Shown here: one piece after another, positions 8,001 through 15,986 of the stretch
Position numbering within the stretch: the stretch's first letter is position 1
Layout: each line of letters opens with the position of its first letter
Origin: Nonomuraea rubra
GTDB taxonomy: Bacteria; Actinomycetota; Actinomycetes; Streptosporangiales; Streptosporangiaceae
Assembly (NCBI RefSeq): GCF_014207985.1
Contig: NZ_JACHMI010000001.1
Location: 10,027,001-10,091,000 of the forward strand
Direction: 5' to 3'
Length of the DNA: 64,000 bases
The notes under the pieces: generated by a model
Told to the model about the DNA's origin: nothing
Database searches by the model: none
Seen by the model: the letters and a program-made list of their open reading frames with translations, nothing else
Translations under genes and position numbers: made by a program

Positions 8001-9608
8001 GCGGCCATCGAGGACGCCGCGCGCATGCGTGACGCGCTGGGCGTGCCACTGCCGGTCGGGATCCCGCACGCGTTCCTGGAGCCGGTGGCCGATCCGCTGG
8101 CCGACCTGGTGGCGCGGCACGCCCGTACACGGGGCCCGTTCCACGCGGGCACGGCCGCCGCCAGGTTCGGGCTCGGGGTGGCCGTGGTGACCGACGCGCT
8201 GCGGCGGCTGGCCGCGACGGGGCGGGTCGTCAGCGGTGAGTTCCGGCCCGGCGGGCGGGGCGAGGAGTGGTGCGACGCGGGCGTGTTGCGGATGCTGCGC
8301 CGCAGGTCGCTGGCCAGGCTGCGCAAGGAGGTCGAGCCGGTCGCCCCGGAGACCCTGGCGCTGTTCCTGCCGGCCTGGCACGGCGTCACCAGCTCGGAGA
8401 AGGTGGCGAAGGGGGGCTCCGCGCAGGCGATGGACGCGCTGGTGCGCTCGATCGAGCAGCTCCAGGGGGCCGCCGTGCCCGCGTCGGCGCTGGAGACGCT
8501 GGTGCTGCCCTCGCGGGTGCCCGGCTACCATCCGGCCCTGCTCGACGAGCTGACCTCGGCGGGCGACGTCATCTGGGTGGGGCAGGGTTCGCTGCCCGGC
8601 GGCGACGGCTGGGTGTCGCTGTACTTCGCCGACACGGCGCCGCTGCTGATGCCCGAACCTGCCGAGATCACGATGACGCCGGTGCACGAGCGCGTGCTGG
8701 AGCTGCTCGGCGGGGGCGGCGCGCTGTTCTTCCGCGGCATCTCCGACCAGTTCGGCTCCGCACAGGACGACACCACGCTGGTGGCCGCGCTGTGGGACCT
8801 GGTGTGGTCCGGGCGGGTCTCGGGCGACACGCTCGCCCCGCTGCGGGCCACGCTCGGCACCGGGCGGCCCGCCCACCGGCCCGCGACGACGCGGCGGCGC
8901 AGGGCGGTGCTGCCGAGCAGGAGCGGCCCGCCGACGGTGGCGGGCCGGTGGTGGCTGCTGCCGCCGGCCGCCCCCGACGCGACCCAGCGGGCGAACGCGC
9001 AGGCCGAGGTGCTGCTGGAGCGGCACGGCGTGGTGACGCGCGGGGCGGTGACGTCGGAGCGGCTGCCCGGCGGGTTCACGCCGATCTACCAGGTGCTGCG
9101 GGCCTACGAGGAGAGCGGGCGGTGCCGCAGGGGGTACTTCGTCGAGGGGCTGGGCGGCGCGCAGTTCGCGCTGCCCGGGGCGGTGGACCGCATGCGGGCC
9201 ATGGCGCCCGCGATCGGGTCCCCGGGAAGCGGTGGTGAGGGGCGGCGGGCCGTGGTGCTGGCCGCCGCCGACCCGGCCAGCCCGTACGGCGCCGCGCTGC
9301 CCTGGCCGCAGCACCCCGGCGACGTCGGGCACAAGCCCGGCAGGAAGGCCGGTTCGCTGGTCGTGCTCGTGGACGGCCACCTGGTGCTGTACGTCGAGCG
9401 CGGCGGCAAGACGCTGCTGTCGTTCCACGACGGCGACCGGCTGCAGCCGGCGGTCGACGCGCTGGCCCTGGCCGTACGTGACGGGGCGCTGGGCAAGCTG
9501 ACCGTGGAGCGGGCCGACGGCACCGCCATCGTCGACTCGCCGCTGGCGGCGGCCCTGGAGGCGGCCGGCTTCCACCCGACGCCGCGAGGGCTGCGCCTGC
9601 GCGCCTGA
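5010..9608 (+). CDS. lhr: Lhr-type ATP-dependent DNA helicase
   Basis: A superfamily 2 helicase of 1532 aa, the large size typical of Lhr (Large helicase-related), which translocates 3'-5' on single-stranded DNA in repair. Visible: Walker A APTGSGKT near residue 45, motif II VDEVHAVAGTKRG (DEVH), SATVRP (motif III), and RAHHGSVSKEERAQIEEALK with LELGIDMGAVD and LQRIGRAGHQ of the second RecA lobe. A winged-helix and long Lhr C-terminal region follow. A Pro/Glu/Gln/Ala repeat insertion sits near residues 70-95. GTG 5010 has GGGAGG six bases upstream; ATG 4935 is in frame but lies close to the VOC start and lacks a ribosome site. In mycobacteria lhr is followed by nei2; here nei2 is about 29.5 kb away. 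Confidence 0.95.
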   Translation: MQVSSLAQFSQVTRQWFAGAFHAPTAAQEGAWESISRGDHTLVVAPTGSGKTLAAFLWSLDRLAAAPEQAAPGQAAPEQTTSEQAAPEQAKERKGTRVLYVSPLKALAVDVERNLRAPLAGLKQTARRLGLPVPEISVAIRSGDTPAEDRRRFAAKPSDILITTPESLFLLLTSQAREALRGVETVIVDEVHAVAGTKRGAHLALSLERLDALLDRPAQRVGLSATVRPVSEVAAFLGGARPATVVQPPSDKRIEVEVVVPVEDMTEMEGRAQGAAQEEEFAPEPGNRSIWPHVEDRLFDLIEAHSSTIVFANSRRLAERLCTRLNELAYEREQGTETVDLSIWETGPSKPMPAEVMAQAGASKGVVTEIVRAHHGSVSKEERAQIEEALKSGRLPAVVATSSLELGIDMGAVDLVACVEAPPSVASGLQRIGRAGHQVGAVSRGVIFPKYRGDLVQTAVVAERMKSGLIEELRYPRNPLDVLAQQIVAMTALDEWTVDELESVIRRAAPYATLPRTALEATLDMLAGRYPSEEFAELRPRIVWDRVTGTLQGRPGAQRLAVTNGGTIPDRGLFGVFLVGERASRVGELDEEMVYESRVGDVFVLGATSWRIEDITADRVLVSPAPGQPGKLPFWHGDAPGRPAELGRAIGQFLREQAKQGSTDRMREAGLDEYASGNLLAYLKEQREATGYVPDDRTLLVERFHDELGDWRVVIHSPYGARVHAPWALAISRRLRERYGIDVQAVHSDDGIVLRIPDTLAEPPTDVAAFDAEEIEQIVTEELGGSAMFASRFRECAGRALLLPRRTPGRRSPLWQQRQRAAHLLGVASQYASFPIVLETMRECLQDVFDVPGLVQLMRDIAARRVRVVEVETSQASPFAAALLFHYVGAFMYEGDAPLAERRAQALALDTTLLAELLGQADLRELLDPDVISDSERELARLDRPLRDLEDLADLLRSHGPLLAPDVSVRGGDPAWLEELERSRRAIRVRVAGEEQWAAIEDAARMRDALGVPLPVGIPHAFLEPVADPLADLVARHARTRGPFHAGTAAARFGLGVAVVTDALRRLAATGRVVSGEFRPGGRGEEWCDAGVLRMLRRRSLARLRKEVEPVAPETLALFLPAWHGVTSSEKVAKGGSAQAMDALVRSIEQLQGAAVPASALETLVLPSRVPGYHPALLDELTSAGDVIWVGQGSLPGGDGWVSLYFADTAPLLMPEPAEITMTPVHERVLELLGGGGALFFRGISDQFGSAQDDTTLVAALWDLVWSGRVSGDTLAPLRATLGTGRPAHRPATTRRRRAVLPSRSGPPTVAGRWWLLPPAAPDATQRANAQAEVLLERHGVVTRGAVTSERLPGGFTPIYQVLRAYEESGRCRRGYFVEGLGGAQFALPGAVDRMRAMAPAIGSPGSGGEGRRAVVLAAADPASPYGAALPWPQHPGDVGHKPGRKAGSLVVLVDGHLVLYVERGGKTLLSFHDGDRLQPAVDALALAVRDGALGKLTVERADGTAIVDSPLAAALEAAGFHPTPRGLRLRA

Positions 9609-9651
9609 ACGACCCTTCCGGCATGAGGCCGGCCCCCGGTCTCCCCAAAAT

Positions 9652-9667
9652 TTGAATGACCGTTTAA
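9652..9667. promoter_or_regulatory. Possible operator upstream of tetR-ABC operon
   Basis: TTGAATGACCGTTTAA is an imperfect dyad (TTGAA/TTTAA arms) about 10 bp before the GTG of the TetR gene. It resembles sites used by many TetR autoregulators. The gap after lhr also has a small hairpin, CCGGC-ATGAG-GCCGG (near 9618-9633), with no T-run. Confidence 0.45.
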
Positions 9668-9677
9668 AATCCTGAGC

Positions 9678-10283
9678 GTGACGCCAGAAAGTCGAACGTT
9701 CATTGAAGAGGCGCGCCGGGCCCAGATCATCGAGTGCGCGATCGACGTGCTCGCCGAGCACGGCTACCCCCACACGACCCTGGCCAGGATCGCCCAGCGA
9801 GCCAGGATCAGCACCGGCGTCATCTCGTACCACTTCGGCGGCAAGGACCAGCTCATCGAGGCCGTGGTCGCGGAGGTGGCCAAGCTGGCCACCGACCTGA
9901 TGATCCCGCGCATCCTGGCCCAGACCACCGCCATGGAGGGCCTGCGCGCCTACATCGAGAGCAACCTCGAGTTCATGCGGCTGCATCGCAAGCCCCTCCT
10001 GGCGCTGGTGCAGATCGTCACGCACGCGGTCGGGGAGGGCAGCCGCGCCGGCCCGTACGACCACCAGGCCGACGTGGCCATCACCGACCTGGAGAAGCTG
10101 CTCGACTGGGGGCAGCGCTCCGGCGAGTTCCGCGACTTCGACCTGCGCAGCATGGCCATCGCCATCAGGGGCGCCATCGACGCCGTGCCCGGCCGGCTGC
10201 TCAAGGACCCCGCCTTCGACCTCGACCTGCTCGCCCGCGAGCTGGTCACCACCTTCACCCTCGCCACCAGGAGACAGCCATGA
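9678..10283 (+). CDS. TetR-family transcriptional regulator
   Basis: A 201-aa TetR repressor: helix RAQIIECAIDVLAEHGY, then TTLARIAQRARISTGVISYHFGGKDQLIEAV as the HTH, and an all-helical C-terminal ligand domain of BetI-like type. GTG 9678 has no upstream ribosome site, and an AT-rich TTTAAAAT element ends only eight bases before it, so the transcript may be leaderless. Its TGA overlaps the ATG of the ABC ATPase gene (ATGA), so regulator, ATPase and permease form one translationally coupled operon. It probably controls this exporter and itself. Confidence 0.9.
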   Translation: MTPESRTFIEEARRAQIIECAIDVLAEHGYPHTTLARIAQRARISTGVISYHFGGKDQLIEAVVAEVAKLATDLMIPRILAQTTAMEGLRAYIESNLEFMRLHRKPLLALVQIVTHAVGEGSRAGPYDHQADVAITDLEKLLDWGQRSGEFRDFDLRSMAIAIRGAIDAVPGRLLKDPAFDLDLLARELVTTFTLATRRQP

Positions 10284-11032
10284 CGGCGCCCGCATTAGAG
10301 ATCAAGGGCCTCACCAAGGCCTTCGGTGAGAACGTCGCCGTCGACCACGTCGACCTGAGCGTTCCCCAGGGCTCGTTCTACGGCCTGGTCGGGCAGAACG
10401 GCGCCGGCAAGACGACCACGCTGTCCATGGCGGTGGGCCTGCTGCGCCCCGACGCGGGCACCGCGCGCATCTTCGGCGCGGACGCGTGGGCCGACCCCGC
10501 CAGGGCCAAGCAGCTCGTCGGCGTGCTGCCCGACGGGATGGCCATGCCCGAGCGGCTCACCGGCCGCGAGGTGCTGACCTACCTCGGCCTGCTGCGCGGG
10601 CTGAGCAAGGAGGTGGTGGCCGAGCGGGCCGAGGAGCTGCTGTCGGTGCTGGAGCTGGACGCGGCGGAGAAGACGCTGGTCATCGAGTACTCCACCGGCA
10701 TGCGCAAGAAGATCGGCCTGGCCACGGCGCTGCTCCACGCGCCCAGGCTGCTGGTGCTGGACGAGCCGTTCGAGGCGGTGGACCCGGTGTCGGCGGCGAC
10801 GATCAAGCAGATCCTGCGCGGTTTCGTGGCGGGCGGCGGCTCGATCGTGCTGTCCAGCCACGTGATGGCGCTGGTGGAGCAGCTCTGCGACCACGTGGGC
10901 GTGATCGACAAGGGCCGGGTGGCCGCGGCGGGCCCGCTGGACGAGGTGCGCGGGACGGCGACGCTGGAGGACCGGTTCGTCGAGCTGGTCGGCGCCGGCT
11001 CCACCGCCGCCAGGGGGCTGTCATGGCTGTAG
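10280..11032 (+). CDS. ABC transporter ATP-binding protein
   Basis: A 250-aa ABC ATPase of the exporter (DrrA/CcmA-like) class. Walker A GQNGAGKTTT is near residue 38, signature YSTGMRKKIGLA near 135, Walker B LLVLDEPFEAVD near 155, and the H-loop in IVLSSHVMALVEQL. The start overlaps the tetR stop as ATGA and has GGAG upstream. Its own stop overlaps the permease start by 10 bp. The partner is the permease at 11023; the exported substrate cannot be read from sequence. Confidence 0.93.
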   Translation: MTAPALEIKGLTKAFGENVAVDHVDLSVPQGSFYGLVGQNGAGKTTTLSMAVGLLRPDAGTARIFGADAWADPARAKQLVGVLPDGMAMPERLTGREVLTYLGLLRGLSKEVVAERAEELLSVLELDAAEKTLVIEYSTGMRKKIGLATALLHAPRLLVLDEPFEAVDPVSAATIKQILRGFVAGGGSIVLSSHVMALVEQLCDHVGVIDKGRVAAAGPLDEVRGTATLEDRFVELVGAGSTAARGLSWL

Positions 11033-12777
11033 CGCTCACCATGGCCAGGATGAAGCTGTCGATCCTGCGCCACTCGACCCAGGGCCAGCAGGGCGGCATG
11101 ATGGCCTCCGCCGGCAGTGTCGGCGTCCTGCTGGCGGGCGGCACGATCGTGCTGGCGTTCCTGGACGGCGACTGGCTGGCCGCCGCGTACTCCGTGTGGC
11201 TGCTCGGCTGGATCATCGGCCCGGTGTTCTCAGGCGGGGGTGACGAGACGCTGCGGCCGGAGTTCTTCTCGCTGCTCGGCCTGCGGCCGCAGCGCATGGC
11301 GGCAGGGCTGCTGGTGGCGGCGTTCGTGGGTGTGGCCCCCGCGGTCAGCCTGCTCGCGCTGGCGGGGCTGGTGGTCGCGGGCGTACGCGAGGGCGTCGCC
11401 GGGGCGCTCGTGGCCGTGCCGGCGATGGTGTTGCAGCTGGCCGTGTTCGTGCTGCTGTCGAAGGTGACCGTGGCGCTGATGGGGCTCGCGCTGGGCTCCA
11501 GGATCGGGGCGATCGGCGCCGGGGTGGTCAACGGGGTGATCCTCGCCTTCCTGGGGCAGATCTGGGTGTTCATGGTGGCCTTCGGCCAGGGCGGGCAGGT
11601 CCCGGAGGTCGTCCGGTACCTGCCGTCCGGGTGGGGGCTGCTGGCCGTACAGGGTGAGTACCTGGCGCTGGCCGCGATGGCGGTGCTGGTCGTGCTGCTG
11701 CTGGCGGCGTGGGCGGCGCTGCTGACCAGGCGGGCCGGCCGGAGCCGGCCCTCGACGCGGGGCCGCAGGCCGATGCGGGCCGCCACCCCGCACGGCGCCG
11801 TGGTGGCCAAGGAGCTGCGGTCGTGGACGCGGGACCTGGTGCGCAACCACCAGCTCGCCTTCGCCTTCACGTATGGCGTGGCGTTCGCGGCCGTGCCGCT
11901 GGTGCTGGGCATCGCGGAGATGTTGCCGCTGGCCGGGCCGCTGTTCATCATGATGGCGGCGGCGATGACCGCCAACGCGTACGGCACCGACGGCACCGCC
12001 CACTGGCTGACGCTCATGACCCCGGGCGCCTCCGACGTGCGGGGCAGGCAGCTCGCCTGGCTGGCGGCGGTGGGGCCGGTCGGGCTGGTGCTGGCGGTGG
12101 CCTGCACGGCGATCGTGGGCGGCCCGTGGCCGCTGGTCATGGCGGCCACGTTCGCGCTGATCGGCGGGGCTGTGGGGCTGGTGCCGCTGGTGTCGGTGGT
12201 CGGGCTGATCCCGGGCATCGACCCGAAGAACCGGGGCGGCAACCCGCTGCGTACGAGCGAGGACGACGGCTCGGCCACCGGCATGGCGTACCTGATGCTG
12301 CTCCTGGTGGCGCTCACGGCGGCGCCGGCCGTGGCGGTGGCGGTGTTCTTCGGCTGGTGGGGCGTGCCGGCCGGGCTGCTGTCCGGGGCACTGTGCTGGT
12401 GGGGGTTCGGCCTGCTGGCGGAGCGGCGGCTGACGGCCCAGGGGCCGGAGCTGCTGCACCTCATGCGTACGGGCCGCCGGCCCGACAGCGGCGCCAAGGC
12501 GTCGGAGACGTTCAAGCTGCCCGACAACATGACGCGGACACAGCGGCTGATCGTGATCATCTGCTCGTCGCTCGGCGCGATCCCGCTGGTGCCGCAGGGC
12601 ATCGTGGCCATGGTCTTCCTGTCGAACGGGCAGCTCCGGCAGTCGTGGTTCCTGGCCACGCACATGCCGCCCGGCCTGCGCTGGCCGGTGGCGATCGGGT
12701 TCGTCCTGCTCGGCCTGGCCATGTACGGCACCGCCCTGTGGTTGTGGTTGCGGGCGAAGAGGGCCGCCGCGGGGTAG
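11023..12777 (+). CDS. ABC exporter permease
   Basis: A 584-aa integral membrane protein with roughly a dozen hydrophobic segments in two halves separated by a basic loop near residues 235-260 (TRRAGRSRPSTRGRRP). Representative helices are AVSLLALAGLVVAGV, VLVVLLLAAWAALLT and LVLAVACTAIVGG. It is translationally coupled to the ATPase gene (10-bp overlap) and is its likely channel subunit. It looks like a drug- or lipid-type exporter permease; substrate unknown. Confidence 0.85.
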   Translation: MAVALTMARMKLSILRHSTQGQQGGMMASAGSVGVLLAGGTIVLAFLDGDWLAAAYSVWLLGWIIGPVFSGGGDETLRPEFFSLLGLRPQRMAAGLLVAAFVGVAPAVSLLALAGLVVAGVREGVAGALVAVPAMVLQLAVFVLLSKVTVALMGLALGSRIGAIGAGVVNGVILAFLGQIWVFMVAFGQGGQVPEVVRYLPSGWGLLAVQGEYLALAAMAVLVVLLLAAWAALLTRRAGRSRPSTRGRRPMRAATPHGAVVAKELRSWTRDLVRNHQLAFAFTYGVAFAAVPLVLGIAEMLPLAGPLFIMMAAAMTANAYGTDGTAHWLTLMTPGASDVRGRQLAWLAAVGPVGLVLAVACTAIVGGPWPLVMAATFALIGGAVGLVPLVSVVGLIPGIDPKNRGGNPLRTSEDDGSATGMAYLMLLLVALTAAPAVAVAVFFGWWGVPAGLLSGALCWWGFGLLAERRLTAQGPELLHLMRTGRRPDSGAKASETFKLPDNMTRTQRLIVIICSSLGAIPLVPQGIVAMVFLSNGQLRQSWFLATHMPPGLRWPVAIGFVLLGLAMYGTALWLWLRAKRAAAG

Positions 12778-12787
12778 GAACCGCGGT

Positions 12788-13576
12788 ATGCGACCACTGG
12801 CGCGATTACGCGCGGACCTCGCCACCGGCAAGAACCTCGAGATCTACCTGACGGCGGCGATCGCCCTGGTGGTCGGCGTGCTCGGCGTCTTCGACCTCGT
12901 GGACGCGAAGGTCGTGGGCGCCGCCACGCTGGCCACGCTGGCACTGGTGGCGGTGAACGCGCTGGGCCCCCGCCACCAGGTCGCCGACCTCGAGAAGCGG
13001 GTCGCCGAGCTGAGCCGCCTGCTGGAGGCGGGGATGCCCGGCGGTGACTTCCTGTCCGGCGACACCAAGGAGTTCGACGCGCGCATCAGCCGCAGCCTCG
13101 ACCTCCGCTTCGCCGGGGTGACGCTCAACCGCACGATGCGCTCCTACGTGAACGATCTGCGCAAGGCGCTGGAGCGGGGAGCGTCGGTCAAGGTGCTGCT
13201 GATCGATCCCGCGGGCCCCGTGCCGGAGGAGGCCGCCAGGCGGTCGACGATCCCGGACCAGCCCGACGTGTTCGAGCACCGCGTCAGATCCACGCTGTAC
13301 CTGCTGCGGGACCTGCCCGTCAGGGAGCGGCTGGAGGTCAGGCTGCTGCCGTTCGTGCCAGCGTTCATGATGTTCGCGCTGGATGCCGGTGACGAGGACG
13401 GCCTGGTCCACGTCGAGCTGGGCGGTCATCGTTCGCCGGGGCCCACGCCGGGCTTCACGCTCTCCAACCGCCGCGATCATCAGTGGTGCCGGTACTTCGT
13501 GGCGGAGTTCGACCGGCTCTGGGAGGTCGCGAGAGAAGTTACGGACACCGACTGGTATCCGGCGCGGCATCCCTAA
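12788..13576 (+). CDS. Membrane-anchored protein, possible PLD-like/DUF5919-type domain
   Basis: A 262-aa protein. Two adjacent hydrophobic segments near residues 20-60 (LTAAIALVVGVLGVFDLV and VVGAATLATLALVAVNAL) form a hairpin anchor, followed by a short coiled coil (QVADLEKRVAELSRLLEAG). The soluble part has RTMRSYVNDLRKALERGASV then KVLLIDPAGP, like the start of phospholipase-D-like modules; I do not see a clear HxK catalytic motif. It begins 10 bp after the permease stop and may be the last gene of that operon, though an independent role is possible. The family call is tentative. Confidence 0.6.
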   Translation: MRPLARLRADLATGKNLEIYLTAAIALVVGVLGVFDLVDAKVVGAATLATLALVAVNALGPRHQVADLEKRVAELSRLLEAGMPGGDFLSGDTKEFDARISRSLDLRFAGVTLNRTMRSYVNDLRKALERGASVKVLLIDPAGPVPEEAARRSTIPDQPDVFEHRVRSTLYLLRDLPVRERLEVRLLPFVPAFMMFALDAGDEDGLVHVELGGHRSPGPTPGFTLSNRRDHQWCRYFVAEFDRLWEVAREVTDTDWYPARHP

Positions 13577-13591
13577 CATCTTGTATACGAT
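13577..13591. promoter_or_regulatory. GntR operator 1 (autoregulatory site)
   Basis: CATCTTGTATACGAT contains the palindrome GTATAC inside a longer partial dyad (ATC...GAT) and lies 10 bp before the gntR ATG. The same 12-mer CATCTTGTATAC occurs upstream of the first gene of the peptide-transport operon, the two promoters the adjacent GntR would be expected to control. Confidence 0.75.
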
Positions 13592-13601
13592 AAATCCCCC
13601 T

Positions 13602-14279
13602 ATGACTGATATGACGCTGGGCGGGGCCCATCAGACCTTGCGTGACGAGGTCACCAAGGAGCTGCGCCGCCGCATTCTCTCCGGCGAGCTCGCCCAGGGT
13701 GAACGCCTGGTCGAGGACCGGCTGGCCGCCGCGCTCGGCGTCTCGCGCAACCCCGTACGCGAGTCCATCCGGGTGCTGGCCGCCGAGGGATTCATCCAGG
13801 TCGTCCCCCGCCTGGGCGCCACGGTGGCCCGGCTGTCGGCCGAGGAGGGCGAGGAGCTCTTCGACGTGCGCATGGCCATCGAAGGGCTGGCGGCGCGGCT
13901 GGCCGCGCGCAAGCGCTCCCCCGCCACGGCCGATCGGCTGCGCCGGCTGCTGGACCAGGCGAGGGAGGCGGTCGAGGCGGGGCGGCTGGAGGAGGTGGCC
14001 GATCTGAACACGTCCTTCCACCTGGCCGTGGGCGAGGCGACGGGGAACTCGTACCTGGCGCTGATGATGAAGCCCATGCTCCAGCGGGCGCAGTGGATCT
14101 TCAGCCAGACCGCCGCCGCGCGCGGGCCGCACTCCTGGACCGAGCACCTGAGCCTGTGCGAGGCGATCGCGGCGGGCGACGAGGACGAAGCGCAGGCCAG
14201 AGCCATCGCACACGTGGCCGCCGCCCGGCGGTCGTTCCTGGAGGCCGTCGGCCGCAGGACAAAACACCCAAACGATTAG
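13602..14279 (+). CDS. GntR-family regulator, FCD (FadR) subfamily
   Basis: 225 aa. The winged helix covers residues 10-75 (LRDEVTKELRRRILSGELAQGERL, then LAAALGVSRNPVRESIRVLAAEGF). The C-terminal FCD helical domain has FDVRMAIEGLAARLAA, DLNTSFHLAVGEATGN and HVAAARRSF, including the D-x3-H and distal His positions that bind metal or ligand. ATG 13602 is used; ATG 13611 is also possible. It lies just upstream of the peptide ABC operon and both promoters share a CATCTTGTATAC motif, so it is the likely local regulator. Confidence 0.92.
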   Translation: MTDMTLGGAHQTLRDEVTKELRRRILSGELAQGERLVEDRLAAALGVSRNPVRESIRVLAAEGFIQVVPRLGATVARLSAEEGEELFDVRMAIEGLAARLAARKRSPATADRLRRLLDQAREAVEAGRLEEVADLNTSFHLAVGEATGNSYLALMMKPMLQRAQWIFSQTAAARGPHSWTEHLSLCEAIAAGDEDEAQARAIAHVAAARRSFLEAVGRRTKHPND

Positions 14280-14328
14280 GAAACGCTCAGGTAACAACAT
14301 AGGGTGATGAAACACCGCTGAAATGTGG

Positions 14329-14343
14329 CATCTTGTATACAGT
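14329..14343. promoter_or_regulatory. GntR operator 2 (promoter of peptide ABC operon)
   Basis: CATCTTGTATACAGT shares 12 identical bases with operator 1 and lies 26 bp before the start of the substrate-binding protein gene, in the 90-bp promoter gap. Binding there would block the operon promoter or early elongation. Confidence 0.75.
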
Positions 14344-14369
14344 CTCCTAAACGTTTCAACGGAGGCATC

Positions 14370-15986
14370 ATGCGACCGTCCCCCAAGGTCGTCGCGGCGC
14401 TCGTCACTCTCCCCCTCGCCCTGGCGGCCTGTGGTGGAGGCGGAACGAGCAGCACGCCCGCGGCACCGAGTTCCATAGCCAGCGCCTCGGCCGACCACCG
14501 GCCGGTCAAGGCCGGCGGCACGCTCAACATCGCGCTCAACGCCGACCCCGACGCCCTGGACCCGAGCATCTCGACCACGCTCGTGGGCCGCGAGGTGTTC
14601 GCGAACATGTGCGAGAAGCTCTACGACATCGACGCCTCCTCCACCCTGATCCCGCAGCTCGCCGCGGCCATGCCCGAGCTGTCGGACGGCGGCAGGGAAG
14701 TGACGATCAAGCTGCGCGAAGGCGTCAAGTTCAACGACGGCACCCCGCTCGACGCCGAGGCGGTCAAGAAGTCGCTGGACCGGCACCGCACCTGGGAGAA
14801 GTCGGCGCGGCAGGCCGACCTGGCCGCCGTGACCAAGGTGGAGGTGGTCGACCCCGCGACGATCAAGCTCACGCTGACGCAGCCGTTCACGCCGCTGACC
14901 GCGCAGCTCGCCGACCGCGCCGGCATGATCATGTCGCCGAAGGCGCTGGAGTCCGAGGGCGACAACTTCGGTGCCGGCCCGGTCTGCGTCGGGCCGTTCA
15001 AGTTCGCCAGCCGCACCTCCGGCAGCCAGATCGTGCTGGAGAAGTCGGCCGAGTACTACGACGCCGCCAAGGTCAAGCTCGACAAGCTCGTATACAAAAT
15101 CATCGTCGACCCCAACGTGCGGGCCGCCAACCTCAAGTCCGGCGACGTGCAGGTTGCCGACCAGCTCGCCACGAACACGGTCGCGGGCGTGCAGTCCGAC
15201 CCGAACCTGACCGTCGTGTCCGGCGGCGGCCTCGGCTACTACGGCTTCCAGATCAACATCGGCAACGCCAGCGGCTCGACCGAGAAGCCCGGCCCGATCG
15301 ACACGCCGCTGGGCAAGAGCCCCGAGCTGCGCGAGGCGTTCGAGCTGGCGCTGGACCGCGACGCCATCAACAAGGCCGTCTACAACGGGCTGCACGAGGT
15401 CGACTGCTACCCCGTCCCGCTGGACAGCCCGTACCGGCCGAAGGACCTGACCTGCCCCAAGCGTGACCTGGCCAAGGCCAAGCAGCTCGTGCAGGCGTCC
15501 GGCGTGCCGACGCCGATCGCGGTCACCCTCGCCACCCCGAACGACGCCGTCAACCAGCGCCTGGCGCAGGTCATCCAGTCGATGACCAAGGAGGCCGGCT
15601 TCAACGTGAGCGTGCAGACGGCCGAGTTCGTCAGCGTGCTGGAGCAGGGCAAGGCAGGCAAGTTCGACGTCCTGCTGAGCGGCTGGTCCGGCCGCGTCGA
15701 CCCGGACGGCAACCTCACGAACCTGGTCACCACCCAGGGCAGCAACAACTACGCGGGCATGTCCGACCCCGGCATCGACGACCCGATCAAGCAGGCCGCC
15801 GCCGAGACGGACACCGCCAAGCGGGCCGAGCTGTACGGCAGCGCCATGAAGAAGGCCGCCGAGCTGCGTGGCGTGGTGTACCTGTACCACAACCTGTACT
15901 ACCTCGGCATGCACAAGACCGTCGCCGGTGTCCAGTACTTCAAGGACGGCCTGCCCCGCTACGTCACCGCCGGGTTCGCCGCCTGA
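14370..15986 (+). CDS. Oligopeptide ABC transporter substrate-binding lipoprotein (SBP family 5)
   Basis: 538 aa. The lipoprotein signal peptide ends in LALAAC with the lipidated Cys at 21, followed by a Gly/Ser linker. The mature domain begins GGTLNIALNADPDALDPS, typical of DppA/OppA family 5 proteins, and contains LREGVKFNDGTPLDAEAVKKSL, the family signature. Two Cys pairs (GPVCVGPF; DCYPVP...LTCPK) may form disulphides. ATG 14370 has GGAGG seven bases upstream. It heads an operon with two permeases, two ATPases, a gamma-glutamyltranspeptidase and a TauE/SafE protein, which favours peptide cargo. Confidence 0.93.
   Translation: MRPSPKVVAALVTLPLALAACGGGGTSSTPAAPSSIASASADHRPVKAGGTLNIALNADPDALDPSISTTLVGREVFANMCEKLYDIDASSTLIPQLAAAMPELSDGGREVTIKLREGVKFNDGTPLDAEAVKKSLDRHRTWEKSARQADLAAVTKVEVVDPATIKLTLTQPFTPLTAQLADRAGMIMSPKALESEGDNFGAGPVCVGPFKFASRTSGSQIVLEKSAEYYDAAKVKLDKLVYKIIVDPNVRAANLKSGDVQVADQLATNTVAGVQSDPNLTVVSGGGLGYYGFQINIGNASGSTEKPGPIDTPLGKSPELREAFELALDRDAINKAVYNGLHEVDCYPVPLDSPYRPKDLTCPKRDLAKAKQLVQASGVPTPIAVTLATPNDAVNQRLAQVIQSMTKEAGFNVSVQTAEFVSVLEQGKAGKFDVLLSGWSGRVDPDGNLTNLVTTQGSNNYAGMSDPGIDDPIKQAAAETDTAKRAELYGSAMKKAAELRGVVYLYHNLYYLGMHKTVAGVQYFKDGLPRYVTAGFAA
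15090..15097. promoter_or_regulatory. Possible intragenic GntR half-operator
   Basis: GTATACAA, the reverse complement of the TTGTATAC core of the two GntR operators, occurs inside the substrate-binding protein gene. It is written with codons that are rare here (GTA not followed by CGN, and AAA). It could act as an auxiliary site but may be chance. Confidence 0.3.

Noticed and set aside
5025..10295. A 1756-codon open frame on the minus strand opposite lhr
   Set aside because: It is antisense to a clearly conserved helicase and the next genes. It is rich in Arg, Gly, Gln and His with no domain, as expected when the complement of GC-rich codons is read.
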